DNA of 64,000 nucleotides, taken from positions 24,129 to 88,128 of the forward strand of contig NZ_JACBJQ010000027.1 of assembly GCF_013404075.1 (NCBI RefSeq), given 5' to 3'. A program made the translations under genes and the position numbers. The notes below the pieces were generated by a model that was not told the DNA's origin, ran no database searches, and saw only the letters and a program-made list of their open reading frames with translations. Source of the stretch: Mycolicibacterium vinylchloridicum (GTDB taxonomy: Bacteria > Actinomycetota > Actinomycetes > Mycobacteriales > Mycobacteriaceae). Positions 1 to 8,869 of the stretch are shown here, in pieces. Each line of letters starts with the position of its first letter. The first letter of the stretch is position 1.

Positions 1-534
1 TGCGGGATCGCACTGCCTCCCGGCCTGGGCGAGGCAAGCAAGTTCGACGAGCCGCTGTTCACCCCGGCGACCAAGGCCGAGTTCGGCGACCACGACGAGA
101 ACATCTCGTTCGAGAAGACCATCGAACTGGTCGGTGCCGTCCGCGCCAACCAGCTGCGGGAGCGCACCCTGCAGATCTACCTCCACGCCGCCGACCACGC
201 GTGGGCGAAGGGCATCATCATCGCCGACACCAAGTTCGAGTTCGGCGTGGACGCCGACGACCGGGTGGTGCTGGCCGACGAGGTCTTCACTCCGGACTCG
301 TCGCGGTACTGGCCGGCCGACACGTACAAGCAGGGAGTGGTGCAGCCCAGCTTCGACAAGCAGTTCGTCCGCAACTGGCTCACCGGAGAAGAATCGGGCT
401 GGGACCGCTACGGTTCCGCCCCGCCACCGCCGTTGCCCGACGAGATCATCGAAGCCACCCGCGCCCGCTATATCGAAGCCTACGAACGCATTTCAGGACT
501 GTCGTTCGCCGACTGGATCGGACCCAAGCAGTGA
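1..534 (+). CDS. purC: SAICAR synthase, C-terminal part (5' end outside window)
   Basis: Phosphoribosylaminoimidazole-succinocarboxamide synthase joins aspartate to CAIR using ATP in de novo purine synthesis (cytosol). Frame 1 is open from the first base, so the N-terminal part lies upstream of the window; 177 residues remain of a protein usually about 295 long. Recognisable family segments are the SKFDEPLFTPATK stretch, the DTKFEFG motif and the C-terminal SFDKQFVRNWL followed by a helix rich in Arg/Tyr. The last codon and stop overlap the GTG start of the following peptidase gene (GCAGTGACT), suggesting translational coupling. Identification is firm; only the missing 5' part limits it. Confidence 0.95.
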   Translation, partial: CGIALPPGLGEASKFDEPLFTPATKAEFGDHDENISFEKTIELVGAVRANQLRERTLQIYLHAADHAWAKGIIIADTKFEFGVDADDRVVLADEVFTPDSSRYWPADTYKQGVVQPSFDKQFVRNWLTGEESGWDRYGSAPPPPLPDEIIEATRARYIEAYERISGLSFADWIGPKQ

Positions 535-2618
535 CTCCTCCTCTTCCCAAGCGGATCGACACCCAGCGTGTCCACCACGACGATGTGTTCGTCGATCCCT
601 ACGAGTGGTTCCGCGAGAAGACCGATCCGGAGGTGATCGCCCACCTCGAGGCCGAGAACGCCTACGCCGACGAAGCGACTGCCCACCTCGAGCCGTTGCG
701 GCAGAAGATCTTCGACGAGATCAAGGCCCGCACCAAAGAAACCGACATGTCGGTTCCGACCCGGCGCGGCGACTGGTGGTACTACGGGCGCAGCTTCGAA
801 GGCAAGCAGTACGGCGCGCATTGCCGCTGCCCGGTCGCCGGCCCGGACGACTGGGATCCGCCGGTCTTCGACGAGAACACCGACGTCCCCGGCGAACAGG
901 TGCTGCTCGACGAGAACATCGAAGCCGACGGTCACGAGTTCTTCTCGCTCGGCGCCGCCAGCGTGAGCATCGACGGGAACCTGCTGGCCTACTCGGTCGA
1001 CGTCGTCGGCGACGAGCGGTACACATTGCGGTTCAAGGATTTACGTACCGGTGAGCTTTATCCCGACGAGATCAAGGGCATCTCGTCCGGGGTGACGTGG
1101 GCGGCCGACAACGCGACCGTCTACTACACGACGGTCGACGAGGCCTGGCGTCCGGACACGGTGTGGCGCCATCGGCTCGGCACAGGTGAGCCCGACGAGC
1201 AGGTGTTCCACGAACCCGACGAACGGTTCTGGATCGGCATGGGGCGCACCCGCAGCAACAAGTACGTGATCATCGCCGCGGGCTCGGCGATCACCTCGCA
1301 AGTGTGGGTCGGGGATGCCGCCGACCCGAATACCCAGTTCACCAGCGTGCTTCCGCGCCGCGACGGCATCGAATACTCGGTGGATCACGCGGTGATCGGT
1401 GGTGAGGACAAGTTCCTCATCCTGCACAACGACGGTGCGGTCAACTTCACTCTCGTCGAAGCGCCGGTCACCGATCCGGCCGATCAGCGCACCCTGATCG
1501 AGGCCCGTGACGACGTGCGTCTCGACGGTGTCGACGCCTTCGCCGATCACCTCGTCGTCAGCTACCGCAGGGAGGCGTTGCCGCGGATTCAGTTGTGGCC
1601 CATCGGCGCCGACGGCTACGGCACGCCCGAGGAGATCGGATTCGACTCGGAGCTGGCGTCGGCCGGGCTGGCCGGCAATCCGAATTGGTCGACCCCCAAG
1701 CTGCGAGTGGGCACCACGTCGTTCGTGACGCCGCTGCGCATCTATGACCTCGACCTGGCCACCGGTGAGCGCACGTTGCTGCGCGAGCAGCCGGTGCTGG
1801 GTGGTTACCGCCGCGAGGATTACGTCGAGCGCCGGGACTGGGCCGTCGCCGAGGACGGTACCCGAATCCCGATCTCCGTCATCCACAAGGCGGGTATCGA
1901 ATTCCCCGCTCCCGCACTGCTCTACGGCTACGGCGCCTATGAGTCGTCCGAGGATCCCAGGTTCTCGGTGGCGCGGCTGTCGCTGCTCGACCGGGGAATG
2001 GTGTTCGCCATCGCCCACGTTCGCGGCGGCGGCGAAATGGGACGGCTCTGGTACGAGCGTGGCAAGCTTCTGGAGAAGCGCAACACCTTCACCGATTTCA
2101 TCGCGGCGGCACAGCATCTCGTCGACTCCGGTGTGACCCGGCCGCAGAATCTGGTGGCGCTCGGCGGCAGTGCCGGCGGCCTGCTGATGGGGGCGGTCGC
2201 CAACCTGGCGCCGCACCTGTTCGCCGGAATCCTCGCCCAGGTGCCGTTCGTGGATCCGCTGACCACGATCCTGGATCCGTCGTTGCCGTTGACGGTGACG
2301 GAGTGGGACGAGTGGGGAAATCCGTTGGAGAACTCGGACGTCTACTTCTACATGAAGTCCTATTCGCCGTACGAGAACGTCGAGGCCAAGGAGTATCCGG
2401 CGATCCTGGCGATGACCTCGCTCAACGACACCCGCGTTCTCTACGTCGAGCCCGCGAAGTGGGTCGCCGCGCTTCGGCACACCAAGACCGACGAGCGTCC
2501 GGTGCTGCTGAAGACTCAGATGGCCGCCGGGCACGGCGGGATCAGCGGACGCTACGAACGGTGGAAAGAAACGGCGTTCCAGTACGCGTGGCTGCTGGCC
2601 ACCGCGGGTGCTTGCTAG
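531..2618 (+). CDS. ptrB: Oligopeptidase B (S9 prolyl oligopeptidase family)
   Basis: Serine peptidase of the S9A family that cleaves short peptides after basic residues; cytosolic. The predicted protein has 695 residues, the usual length: an N-terminal beta-propeller (about 70-430) and a C-terminal alpha/beta-hydrolase domain. The nucleophile is Ser547 in GGSAGG, with Asp633 in LNDTRV and His668 in GHGG. The GTG at 531, overlapping the purC stop, was chosen because the protein then starts TPPLPKRID, right before the conserved HHDDVFVDPYEWF block; the open frame further upstream lies inside purC. In M. tuberculosis I recall the gene as split in two (ptrBa/ptrBb); here it is intact. Confidence 0.93.
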   Translation: MTPPLPKRIDTQRVHHDDVFVDPYEWFREKTDPEVIAHLEAENAYADEATAHLEPLRQKIFDEIKARTKETDMSVPTRRGDWWYYGRSFEGKQYGAHCRCPVAGPDDWDPPVFDENTDVPGEQVLLDENIEADGHEFFSLGAASVSIDGNLLAYSVDVVGDERYTLRFKDLRTGELYPDEIKGISSGVTWAADNATVYYTTVDEAWRPDTVWRHRLGTGEPDEQVFHEPDERFWIGMGRTRSNKYVIIAAGSAITSQVWVGDAADPNTQFTSVLPRRDGIEYSVDHAVIGGEDKFLILHNDGAVNFTLVEAPVTDPADQRTLIEARDDVRLDGVDAFADHLVVSYRREALPRIQLWPIGADGYGTPEEIGFDSELASAGLAGNPNWSTPKLRVGTTSFVTPLRIYDLDLATGERTLLREQPVLGGYRREDYVERRDWAVAEDGTRIPISVIHKAGIEFPAPALLYGYGAYESSEDPRFSVARLSLLDRGMVFAIAHVRGGGEMGRLWYERGKLLEKRNTFTDFIAAAQHLVDSGVTRPQNLVALGGSAGGLLMGAVANLAPHLFAGILAQVPFVDPLTTILDPSLPLTVTEWDEWGNPLENSDVYFYMKSYSPYENVEAKEYPAILAMTSLNDTRVLYVEPAKWVAALRHTKTDERPVLLKTQMAAGHGGISGRYERWKETAFQYAWLLATAGAC

Positions 2619-2629
2619 GGTCTGACAGC

Positions 2630-3118
2630 ATGAGTCTGACGGACATCCCGCTCACCACGCTCGCCGGCGCACCGACTTCGCTGGCCGATTACGCCGACCG
2701 CGCGGTCCTCCTGGTCAACGTCGCCTCCAAGTGCGGTCTCACCCCGCAGTACGGGGCGCTGGAGCAGTTGGCGCGCGACTACGCCGACCGCGGCCTGACC
2801 GTTATCGGCGTGCCGTGCAACCAGTTCATGGGGCAGGAGCCCGGGACGGCGGAAGAGATTCAGACCTTCTGCTCGACCACCTATGGCGTGACGTTCCCCC
2901 TACTGGCCAAGACCGACGTCAACGGGCCGGACCGGCACCCGCTCTATGCCGAGCTCACCGAATTCGCCGACGCCGAGGGCAAGGCGGGCGATATCGCATG
3001 GAACTTCGAGAAGTTCGTCATCGCCCCCGGCGGCACGGTGGTCAAGCGATTCCGCCCGCAAACCGCGCCCGACGCCCCCGACGTGGTCGCCGCGATCGAG
3101 GCGGTCCTGCCGGGCTGA
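2630..3118 (+). CDS. Glutathione peroxidase family thiol peroxidase
   Basis: Thioredoxin-fold peroxidase of 162 residues that reduces hydroperoxides. Mycobacteria lack glutathione, so the electron donor is more likely thioredoxin or mycothiol (inference). Peroxidatic Cys35 lies in NVASKCGLTPQY, Gln70 in MGQEPG, and the Trp/Asn of the active-site tetrad in AWNFEKF. The catalytic codon is ordinary Cys (TGC), not selenocysteine. It starts at ATG 2630, 11 bases after the ptrB stop, so it is probably cotranscribed with purC-ptrB. Confidence 0.92.
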   Translation: MSLTDIPLTTLAGAPTSLADYADRAVLLVNVASKCGLTPQYGALEQLARDYADRGLTVIGVPCNQFMGQEPGTAEEIQTFCSTTYGVTFPLLAKTDVNGPDRHPLYAELTEFADAEGKAGDIAWNFEKFVIAPGGTVVKRFRPQTAPDAPDVVAAIEAVLPG

Positions 3119-3187
3119 ACACCGATGGACGTCTGACATCTGGCTGCCAGACACCGTTTGGACACCTGAAATTGCCACACTGCGAAT

Positions 3188-3892
3188 GTGGCTGGTCAAC
3201 TCGTCGTGTCGATTTCCGGGATCACTGATCGGACGCTGGGCGAGGTCAAGGAGTTCTGCGCTGCACTCGACGGTCGCAAGGTTCCGCTGTCGCTGCTCGT
3301 CGCGCCCAGGCTCAAAGGCGGCTACCGCCTGGAATCCGACCCCGGCACCATCGGCTGGCTGACCGGCCGGCGATCCGGCGGGGATGCGGTGGTGCTGCAC
3401 GGATTCGACGCAGCCGCCACCAAGAAACTGCGCGGGGAATTCGCCACGCTGCCCGCGCACGAGGCAAACTTGCGGCTGATGGGCGCCGATCGGGTCCTCG
3501 AACACGTCGGCCTGCGGACCCGGTTGTTCGCCGCCCCGGGCTGGACGGTCTCCTCGGGAACCGCGCTCGCCCTGCCGCGCAACGGCTTCCGGCTGCTCGT
3601 CGACCTGCACGGTGTCACCGACCTGGTGACCGGCAGAACAGCGCGGGCACGGGTGGTCGGCATCGGCGAAGGATTTGTCACCGAACCATGGTGGTGCCGC
3701 ACCCTGGTGCTCTCCGCGGAGCGCACCGCCCGGCGCGGGGGCATCGTCCGATTGGCGGTCACGGCAAAGCAACTCGGCAAGGTCGGCCCGCGTCAGGCCA
3801 TGCTCGACGCAATCGATCTGGCTCTGATGCACGGGTGCGTGCCGACGGTGTACCGCTGGGGGACCGCGACGCCCGCCACCTCTGCAGCGTGA
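3188..3892 (+). CDS. DUF2334-like polysaccharide-deacetylase-fold protein
   Basis: A 234-residue protein resembling the DUF2334 group of NodB-like deacetylases, such as the M. tuberculosis gene in the same neighbourhood. It begins with a beta strand ending in SISGITDRT, followed by VPLSLLVAPRLKGGY and a VVLHGFD strand, the order seen in these TIM-barrel-like proteins. The usual metal-binding Asp/His pair is not obvious (only HGFD and AHEANLR are present), so catalytic activity is uncertain. GTG at 3188 is the first in-frame start. Its stop abuts the stop of the convergent SDR gene with no spacer. Confidence 0.6.
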   Translation: MAGQLVVSISGITDRTLGEVKEFCAALDGRKVPLSLLVAPRLKGGYRLESDPGTIGWLTGRRSGGDAVVLHGFDAAATKKLRGEFATLPAHEANLRLMGADRVLEHVGLRTRLFAAPGWTVSSGTALALPRNGFRLLVDLHGVTDLVTGRTARARVVGIGEGFVTEPWWCRTLVLSAERTARRGGIVRLAVTAKQLGKVGPRQAMLDAIDLALMHGCVPTVYRWGTATPATSAA

Positions 3893-4693
3893 CTAGCGGC
3901 CTGAACCACTCGCCGTCGTCGCCATCCCACCGTCGACCGGGATGATCGCCCCGTTCACATACGAGCCGGCCCGGCTGGCCAGAAAGATTGCGATACCGGC
4001 CATATCGTCGTCACGGCCGATCCGCCGCAGGGGTGAGGAGGCCGCGATGGCGTCCCCGAACGCATCCAGGGTGGCGGCCATCATCTTCGACTGGAATGGG
4101 CCCGGCGCCACCGCATTGACCGTGACATGTTGCGGTCCAAGCTCTTTGGCGAGTACCCGGGTCAACTGATGCACGGCCGCCTTGCTGGCCGAGTAGGAGT
4201 AGGTGTGCATCACCGGTACGTGGATGCCGTCGATGCTGCCGATGTTGATCACCCGCGCGGGATCGTCGGCAGTGCCGGCCCTGCGCAACGCATCCGCCAG
4301 CTCCTGCACCATCCAGAACGGCGACTTCACGTTGAGGTCGAGGACCTTGTCCCACGCCGAGGTCGGAAACGACTCCAGCGGTTCACCCCACGTCGCACCG
4401 GCATTGTTGACCAGGATGTGCAACTCGTCGGTGTCGGCGAGGATCTCGGCGGCCAGCCGCTTGCACTCCGCCCGGCGGGACAGGTCAGCCGGGATGGCGC
4501 TGATCGTCCCGAACTCCGAGAGTGCCTCGACCACCTGAGCGCACTTGTCGGCTTTGCGCGAGCTGATGATCACGCGGGCGCCCGCCTGCAGCAGGCCGCG
4601 CGCGATCATCACCCCGATGCCGCTGCTGCCGCCGGTGACCAGCGCGGTCTTGCCGGACAGCCCGAACAGGCGGGTCAGATCTGCAGAACTCAT
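3893..4693 (-). CDS. Short-chain dehydrogenase/reductase
   Basis: Classical SDR of 266 residues, NAD(P)-dependent, substrate unknown. The Rossmann motif TGGSSGIG lies near residue 20, NNAG near 96, and the catalytic Ser-Tyr-Lys set is given by the Ser of NIGSIDG and the YSYSASK motif. ATG at 4693 is preferred over an adjacent upstream TTG. The C-terminal PVDGGMATT resembles enzymes of fatty acid or sterol metabolism, but no substrate can be named. The gene lies downstream of, and in the same direction as, the metallo-beta-lactamase-fold gene (25 bases apart), so the two may form a small operon. Confidence 0.88.
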   Translation of the reverse strand: MSSADLTRLFGLSGKTALVTGGSSGIGVMIARGLLQAGARVIISSRKADKCAQVVEALSEFGTISAIPADLSRRAECKRLAAEILADTDELHILVNNAGATWGEPLESFPTSAWDKVLDLNVKSPFWMVQELADALRRAGTADDPARVINIGSIDGIHVPVMHTYSYSASKAAVHQLTRVLAKELGPQHVTVNAVAPGPFQSKMMAATLDAFGDAIAASSPLRRIGRDDDMAGIAIFLASRAGSYVNGAIIPVDGGMATTASGSGR

Positions 4694-4718
4694 CAAAGGC
4701 CTTTCAGCGCAGGACTTC

Positions 4719-5357
4719 TCAGAACCGGAACGAGGTCTCCTCCGGCAGCACCCGGAAGTCGGTGTCGGTCATCTCGGTGAGCCGACCGTAGTAGATTCCC
4801 CGGGCCTCCGGAGCCACTATGCCCTGATGGATGGGGACCGCGTGCGCTGGTGCCACCGCCCGCAGGTAGTCGACCGCTTCGGAGATCCGCATCCACGGGG
4901 CGGCCGCCGGCGCGGCCAGCACGTCCACCGGCTCGCCCGGTACGTACAACGCATCACCGGGATGCATGAGCCGGGCCGGATGGTCGGCATCGCCGATCAG
5001 ATACGAGATGTTGTCGATCACCGGGATCTCCGGATGGATGACGGCATGCCGGCCGCCCACTCCGCGGATGGTCAGCCCGGCGACGTTCAGTTCGTCTCCG
5101 ACGTGCACCGCACGCCAGGGCTCACCGAGTTCGGCCGCGGTGGCCGGATCGGCGTACAGCACCGCGTTCGGGTTGGCCTCTACCAGCGCGGGCAGCCGTT
5201 CGCGGTCGGCATGGTCGGGATGTTGATGGGTGATCAGAATGGCCGACAAACCGGTCACACCCTCGAAACCATGGGAGAAGTTGCCCGGGTCGAACAACAG
5301 CGCGGCGCCATCGAACTCGGCGAGAAGGCATGAATGCCCGAAATGCGTCAGTTCCAT
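4719..5357 (-). CDS. Metallo-beta-lactamase-fold hydrolase
   Basis: A 212-residue UlaG-like metallo-beta-lactamase-fold protein (beta-lactamase superfamily 2 type). It starts MELTHFGHSC, typical of this group, and carries the metal site HQHPDHAD (HxHxDH) near residue 56. Further ligands are the His of GGRHAVIH, the Asp of MHPGDALY and the C-terminal PIHQGI. It probably hydrolyses a phosphodiester, lactone or related bond; the substrate is unknown. The longer upstream open frame is an antisense shadow of the next gene, so ATG 5357 is used. The starts of this gene and the divergent secreted-protein gene are 18 bases apart. Confidence 0.85.
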   Translation of the reverse strand: MELTHFGHSCLLAEFDGAALLFDPGNFSHGFEGVTGLSAILITHQHPDHADRERLPALVEANPNAVLYADPATAAELGEPWRAVHVGDELNVAGLTIRGVGGRHAVIHPEIPVIDNISYLIGDADHPARLMHPGDALYVPGEPVDVLAAPAAAPWMRISEAVDYLRAVAPAHAVPIHQGIVAPEARGIYYGRLTEMTDTDFRVLPEETSFRF

Positions 5358-5375
5358 GTCTACGATTGTGCGCGC

Positions 5376-6047
5376 ATGGGGAGGCGTCAAAACGTGCGGT
5401 CGGCTGTCGCGGTGATGTTGGTGGCCTGCGGGCTCGCCGTCGCGCCGCCTGCTGCCGCCGATCCCGACACCTGTCCACCCAACTGCGATCGGATCCCCGA
5501 CGCGGCGTGGATTGCGCCGTGGGCGATGCCGCTCAATGCCCGCTACACCTGGCCGCGCCTGGCCGGGGTGGCGGTGACCGCCACCGCCCCCCGGTTCCGG
5601 TTCGAGGAATTGTGCGGCACGCCGCCGGTCGCCGAGGATCCACGCGTCTACGCCGTCGCCGAACGGGCCTCCGTCGTGAACCCCGACGGCCAGTGGCAGC
5701 TGCAGGCGACCGTGATGCACTGGCGTGGGGAGACCTGGCGCGGTGGCCAACTCGCCGACGACGTCTATCACCGCGCCGTCGCCGCGCTGCGGTCCTGCCA
5801 GCGCACCAACCCGCTGGCCTCGCCTTCGCTGACCGTCGACGAGGCCGACCGGATGGCCGCGGTGGTCAGCGGACCGGTGATCCTGCACCAGTATCTGGTG
5901 GCCAGTCCCACCAACAGCACCGTCACCGAGCTGGCGCTGTGGTCGACCGCGCCGCCGCTGACCGCATGGCCGATGGGCTCCGACGAGACCGTGCTCGACG
6001 CGCTCGGGGCACCGCTGTGCACCGCCTACATCGGGTCCTGCGGGTGA
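5376..6047 (+). CDS. Secreted protein with signal peptide, function unknown
   Basis: A 223-residue exported protein. Residues 1-33 form a signal peptide: Arg-rich start MGRRQNVR, hydrophobic AVAVMLVACGLAV, cleavage after APPAAA. The mature part holds five or six cysteines (DTCPPNC near its start, ELCGT, LRSCQR and a C-terminal LCTAYIGSC), suggesting disulfides in an extracytoplasmic fold. It matches the position and style of the M. tuberculosis protein just before purS. A periplasmic or wall-associated role is inferred; no enzyme motif is seen. ATG 5376 gives the complete signal peptide. Confidence 0.75.
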   Translation: MGRRQNVRSAVAVMLVACGLAVAPPAAADPDTCPPNCDRIPDAAWIAPWAMPLNARYTWPRLAGVAVTATAPRFRFEELCGTPPVAEDPRVYAVAERASVVNPDGQWQLQATVMHWRGETWRGGQLADDVYHRAVAALRSCQRTNPLASPSLTVDEADRMAAVVSGPVILHQYLVASPTNSTVTELALWSTAPPLTAWPMGSDETVLDALGAPLCTAYIGSCG

Positions 6048-6097
6048 GCCGCCGGTAGAGTTACACCGCAACATTCCCGACGTCAGCAGGAGCGCCT

Positions 6098-6337
6098 GTG
6101 GCCCGTGTGGTGGTCAACGTGATGCCCAAAGCCGAGATTCTCGACCCTCAGGGTCAGGCGATCGTCGGCGCGTTGGGCCGGCTGGGACATGCCGGTATCG
6201 CAGATGTCCGGCAGGGCAAGCGATTCGAACTGGAAGTCGACGATTCGATCAGTGACGAAGCGCTCGCCGAGATCGCCGAGTCGCTGCTGGCCAACACCGT
6301 CATCGAGGACTGGTCAGTTACCCGGGAGCCGTCGTGA
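6098..6337 (+). CDS. purS: FGAM synthase subunit PurS
   Basis: Small (79 residue) structural subunit of the three-part formylglycinamidine ribonucleotide synthase, bridging PurQ and PurL. Family features are VVVNVMPKAEILDPQG at the N-terminus, and KRFEL followed by a C-terminal ANTVIEDW. It starts at GTG 6098, preceded by AGCAGGAG as ribosome binding site. The stop codon overlaps the GTG of purQ (4 bases), the usual coupled arrangement. Confidence 0.95.
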   Translation: MARVVVNVMPKAEILDPQGQAIVGALGRLGHAGIADVRQGKRFELEVDDSISDEALAEIAESLLANTVIEDWSVTREPS

Positions 6338-7011
6338 GCGCACGGATCGGGGTCATCACCTTCCCCGGAACGCTCGACGACGTCGACGCCGCCCGCGCGG
6401 TGCGGCTGGCCGGTGCGCAAGCCGTCAGCCTGTGGCACGGTGATGCCGACCTCAAGGGCGTCGACGCCGTCGTCGTGCCGGGCGGTTTCTCCTACGGCGA
6501 CTACCTGCGCTGCGGGGCGATCGCCAAGTTTGCGCCCGTCATGGGTGAGGTCGTCACCGCCGCGAAGGCTGGTATGCCGGTGCTGGGCATCTGCAACGGA
6601 TTCCAGGTGCTGTGCGAGGCTGGGCTGCTGCCCGGCGCGCTGACCCGCAACGCCGGTCTGCACTTCATCTGCCGTGACGTGTGGCTGACGGTCGACTCGA
6701 TCACCAGTGCGTGGACGTCGCGCTACGAGTCCGGCGCCGAACTGCTGGTGCCGCTGAAGTCCGGTGAGGGCCGCTACGTGGCCAGCGAGGCCGTGCTCGA
6801 CGAGCTCGAGGGCGAGGGCCGGGTGGTCTTCCGCTACGCCGACAATCCCAACGGCTCGATGCGCGACATCGCCGGCGTCAGCTCGGCCAACGGCCGGGTC
6901 GTCGGGCTCATGCCGCACCCCGAGCACGCCACCGAGGCGCTGACCGGCCCGTCCGACGACGGGCTCGGCCTGTTCTACTCCGCGCTGGATGCCGTCCTGG
7001 CCGCTTCTTAG
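6334..7011 (+). CDS. purQ: FGAM synthase glutaminase subunit PurQ
   Basis: Class I glutamine amidotransferase of 225 residues that supplies ammonia to PurL in step 4 of purine synthesis. Motifs: ITFPGTLDD at the start, GGFSYGDYLRCG (oxyanion region), nucleophile Cys in VLGICNGFQ (about residue 87), and the His/Glu pair in MPHPEH (about residues 195-197). Start GTG 6334 overlaps the end of purS. The stop TAG overlaps the TAA of the convergent encapsulin gene by two bases. In M. tuberculosis I recall several other genes here before the encapsulin; in this genome they are absent. Confidence 0.96.
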   Translation: MSARIGVITFPGTLDDVDAARAVRLAGAQAVSLWHGDADLKGVDAVVVPGGFSYGDYLRCGAIAKFAPVMGEVVTAAKAGMPVLGICNGFQVLCEAGLLPGALTRNAGLHFICRDVWLTVDSITSAWTSRYESGAELLVPLKSGEGRYVASEAVLDELEGEGRVVFRYADNPNGSMRDIAGVSSANGRVVGLMPHPEHATEALTGPSDDGLGLFYSALDAVLAAS

Positions 7012-7805
7012 GTGGTCAGGGCAACCGACGCCTCGGCGGTGTAGCAGAGGAACGTCAGTGTCTCCTGCAGGTACAGCTGCACGGTGTCGGCATCATGGCT
7101 CAGGTAGCCGATCGCGACGTCGGTGCCGAGCTGCAGATCGAAATCCCCGCCGCGGGTGCTCAGCAGGAAGGCGCCGTCGATGGCGGGAGCCCAGATGATC
7201 TCGCCGTCGACCAGCCGGTTTAGGTGCTCGCGGATCGGATAGCCGTGCTCGGTGGTCTCGCTGACCTTCGTGTAGGCGTCGGCGGACAACAACACCGAGT
7301 AGGGCCCGTCCACACCGGCCAGCCGCAGCTCGGAGAGCGCCTGGGCGAAGACGTCGGGGTATTCGCGGGGATCTTCGGGCAGCGCCAGCGCCGGATTGGA
7401 GCTGCAACTGCGGATCCCGTCGATCGAGGCCGCCGAGTAGCCCTCGAAGATCGCGCGGTCCTCGATGAACGCCAGCTTCTTGGCGGCATCCTTGACCGGA
7501 TCCCAGTCGGAATCCTGCGCACCGCGCTCCACATCGTCGATTGCGGTGCGCGACAACGTGAACGGCACCCGCAGCCGCACCAGCGGCTTGGATTCCCGAA
7601 GGTGAGCCACCACGCCCTCGGCGGGCGCGGGCACGTCGCGCAGGTGACCGGTGCTGATCGCCGCCGTCACCGGGCCGCCCGGCTCGCTGACGTCGACGAC
7701 GCGACGGCCGGCGATGTGCCGCTTGAACGTCCGGGTAGCCTCCAATTCGATTTCGCTCCAAGCGGATTCGGTGATCGGAGCAAGCTCGCGGTAGAGGTTG
7801 TTCAT
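7008..7805 (-). CDS. Encapsulin shell protein (HK97-fold nanocompartment)
   Basis: A 265-residue type 1 encapsulin, equivalent to the mycobacterial Cfp29 culture-filtrate antigen. It self-assembles into a protein cage that takes up cargo bearing a C-terminal targeting peptide. Family features include the N-terminal MNNLYRELAPITESAW, KLAFIEDRAIFEGY and the C-terminal TFLCYTAEASVAL. ATG 7805 overlaps the TGA of the upstream DyP peroxidase gene by one base (TGATG), so shell and cargo are translated together. Longer upstream frames are shadows of the DyP gene. Confidence 0.93.
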   Translation of the reverse strand: MNNLYRELAPITESAWSEIELEATRTFKRHIAGRRVVDVSEPGGPVTAAISTGHLRDVPAPAEGVVAHLRESKPLVRLRVPFTLSRTAIDDVERGAQDSDWDPVKDAAKKLAFIEDRAIFEGYSAASIDGIRSCSSNPALALPEDPREYPDVFAQALSELRLAGVDGPYSVLLSADAYTKVSETTEHGYPIREHLNRLVDGEIIWAPAIDGAFLLSTRGGDFDLQLGTDVAIGYLSHDADTVQLYLQETLTFLCYTAEASVALTT

Positions 7806-8830
7806 CAGGACTGTCCTTTCAAGCTGCCGATCGCCAATGAGCCGTCGGAGGTGGGGGCAGGTGCCGGGGGAGCCGCCTCGGTCTCGCCGAAGCCCGGCCT
7901 CGGCGGCGGATTGTTCAGGAAATCGACGATGGGGGTGAAGAACATCGAGCCGGTCAGCGCGGTGGAGAAGTCCAGGATGCGGTCGGTATTGCCCGGCGGA
8001 TCGCCGAGGAACATGTTCTCCAGCATCTTCTCGGTCACCTCGGGTGAGCGCGAGTAGCCGATGTAGTACGTGCCGTATTCGCCGGTGCCGACCTCCCCGA
8101 ACGGCATGTTGGCCCGCACGATCTTGAGCTCGTTGCCGTCGGTGTCCTCGATCACGTTCAACGCGATGTGGGAGTTCGACGGTTTCACATCGTCGGCCAT
8201 CTCGATGTCCTCGAGCTTGCTGCGGCCGATCACGTTCTCCTGCTCGGTGACCGACAACGAATCCCACGACGTCATGTCATGAACGTACTTCTGCACGTGG
8301 ACGTAGCAGCCGCCGGCGAAATCCGGGTCCTCGTCACCGATCTCGGTGGCGCTCGCCGCTTGTGGGCCGTCCGGGTTCTCGGTGCCGTCGACGAATCCGA
8401 GCAGGTCTCGGTTGTCGAAGAACTTGAACCCGTGCACCTCGTCGACAATCGTGATCGCCCCGTTCATCGCCTTGACCACCCGGCCGGCGAGCTCGAAACA
8501 GACGTCAAGCGTCTCGGCGCGGATGTGGAACAACAGGTCACCCGGTGTCGACGGGGCTTGGTGGCGGGAGCCGCGCAGCTCGACGAACGGGTGCAGATCC
8601 GCCGGCCGCGGCCCGGCGAACAGCCGGTCCCACGCGTCGGATCCGATCGACGTCACCATCGACAGGTTCTTGGTCGGGTCACGGAATCCGATCGCGCGGA
8701 CCAGGCCGCCCAGATCGGGTAGCGCGTCGTGTACCGCGGCCTCGCCTCCCTCGTTGATCGTGGCCACCAGAAAGATCGCGGCGGGTGTCAGGGGAGCCAG
8801 TACCGGTTGAGGTAGCGGGGAGGGCACCAT
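7805..8830 (-). CDS. DyP-type heme peroxidase, encapsulin cargo
   Basis: Dye-decolorising peroxidase of 341 residues. The distal Asp lies in LGFVDGTENPDG (the GxxDG motif), the proximal His region is within the DVKPSNSHIALN segment, and the distal Arg region is IVRANMPFGE. The last 40 residues are Pro/Ala-rich and end DGSLAIGSLKGQS, matching the hydrophobic-Gly-Ser targeting peptide that docks cargo inside encapsulins. The gene precedes and overlaps the encapsulin gene. It probably protects against oxidative stress inside the compartment (established for mycobacterial homologues; inferred here). Confidence 0.93.
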   Translation of the reverse strand: MVPSPLPQPVLAPLTPAAIFLVATINEGGEAAVHDALPDLGGLVRAIGFRDPTKNLSMVTSIGSDAWDRLFAGPRPADLHPFVELRGSRHQAPSTPGDLLFHIRAETLDVCFELAGRVVKAMNGAITIVDEVHGFKFFDNRDLLGFVDGTENPDGPQAASATEIGDEDPDFAGGCYVHVQKYVHDMTSWDSLSVTEQENVIGRSKLEDIEMADDVKPSNSHIALNVIEDTDGNELKIVRANMPFGEVGTGEYGTYYIGYSRSPEVTEKMLENMFLGDPPGNTDRILDFSTALTGSMFFTPIVDFLNNPPPRPGFGETEAAPPAPAPTSDGSLAIGSLKGQS

Positions 8831-8869
8831 CTGACCCTAACGAACATGATGTCGGCGATGATGGTGAAC

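Noticed and set aside
1041..2534. 497-codon antisense frame across oligopeptidase B
   Set aside because: Overlaps a complete, motif-rich gene and has shadow-type composition.
2721..2760. Possible selenocysteine in the glutathione peroxidase
   Set aside because: The catalytic codon is TGC (Cys), with no in-frame TGA.
3119..3187. Hairpin TCTGG-CTG-CCAGA as a terminator
   Set aside because: The five-base stem is short and has no T-run; too weak to annotate.
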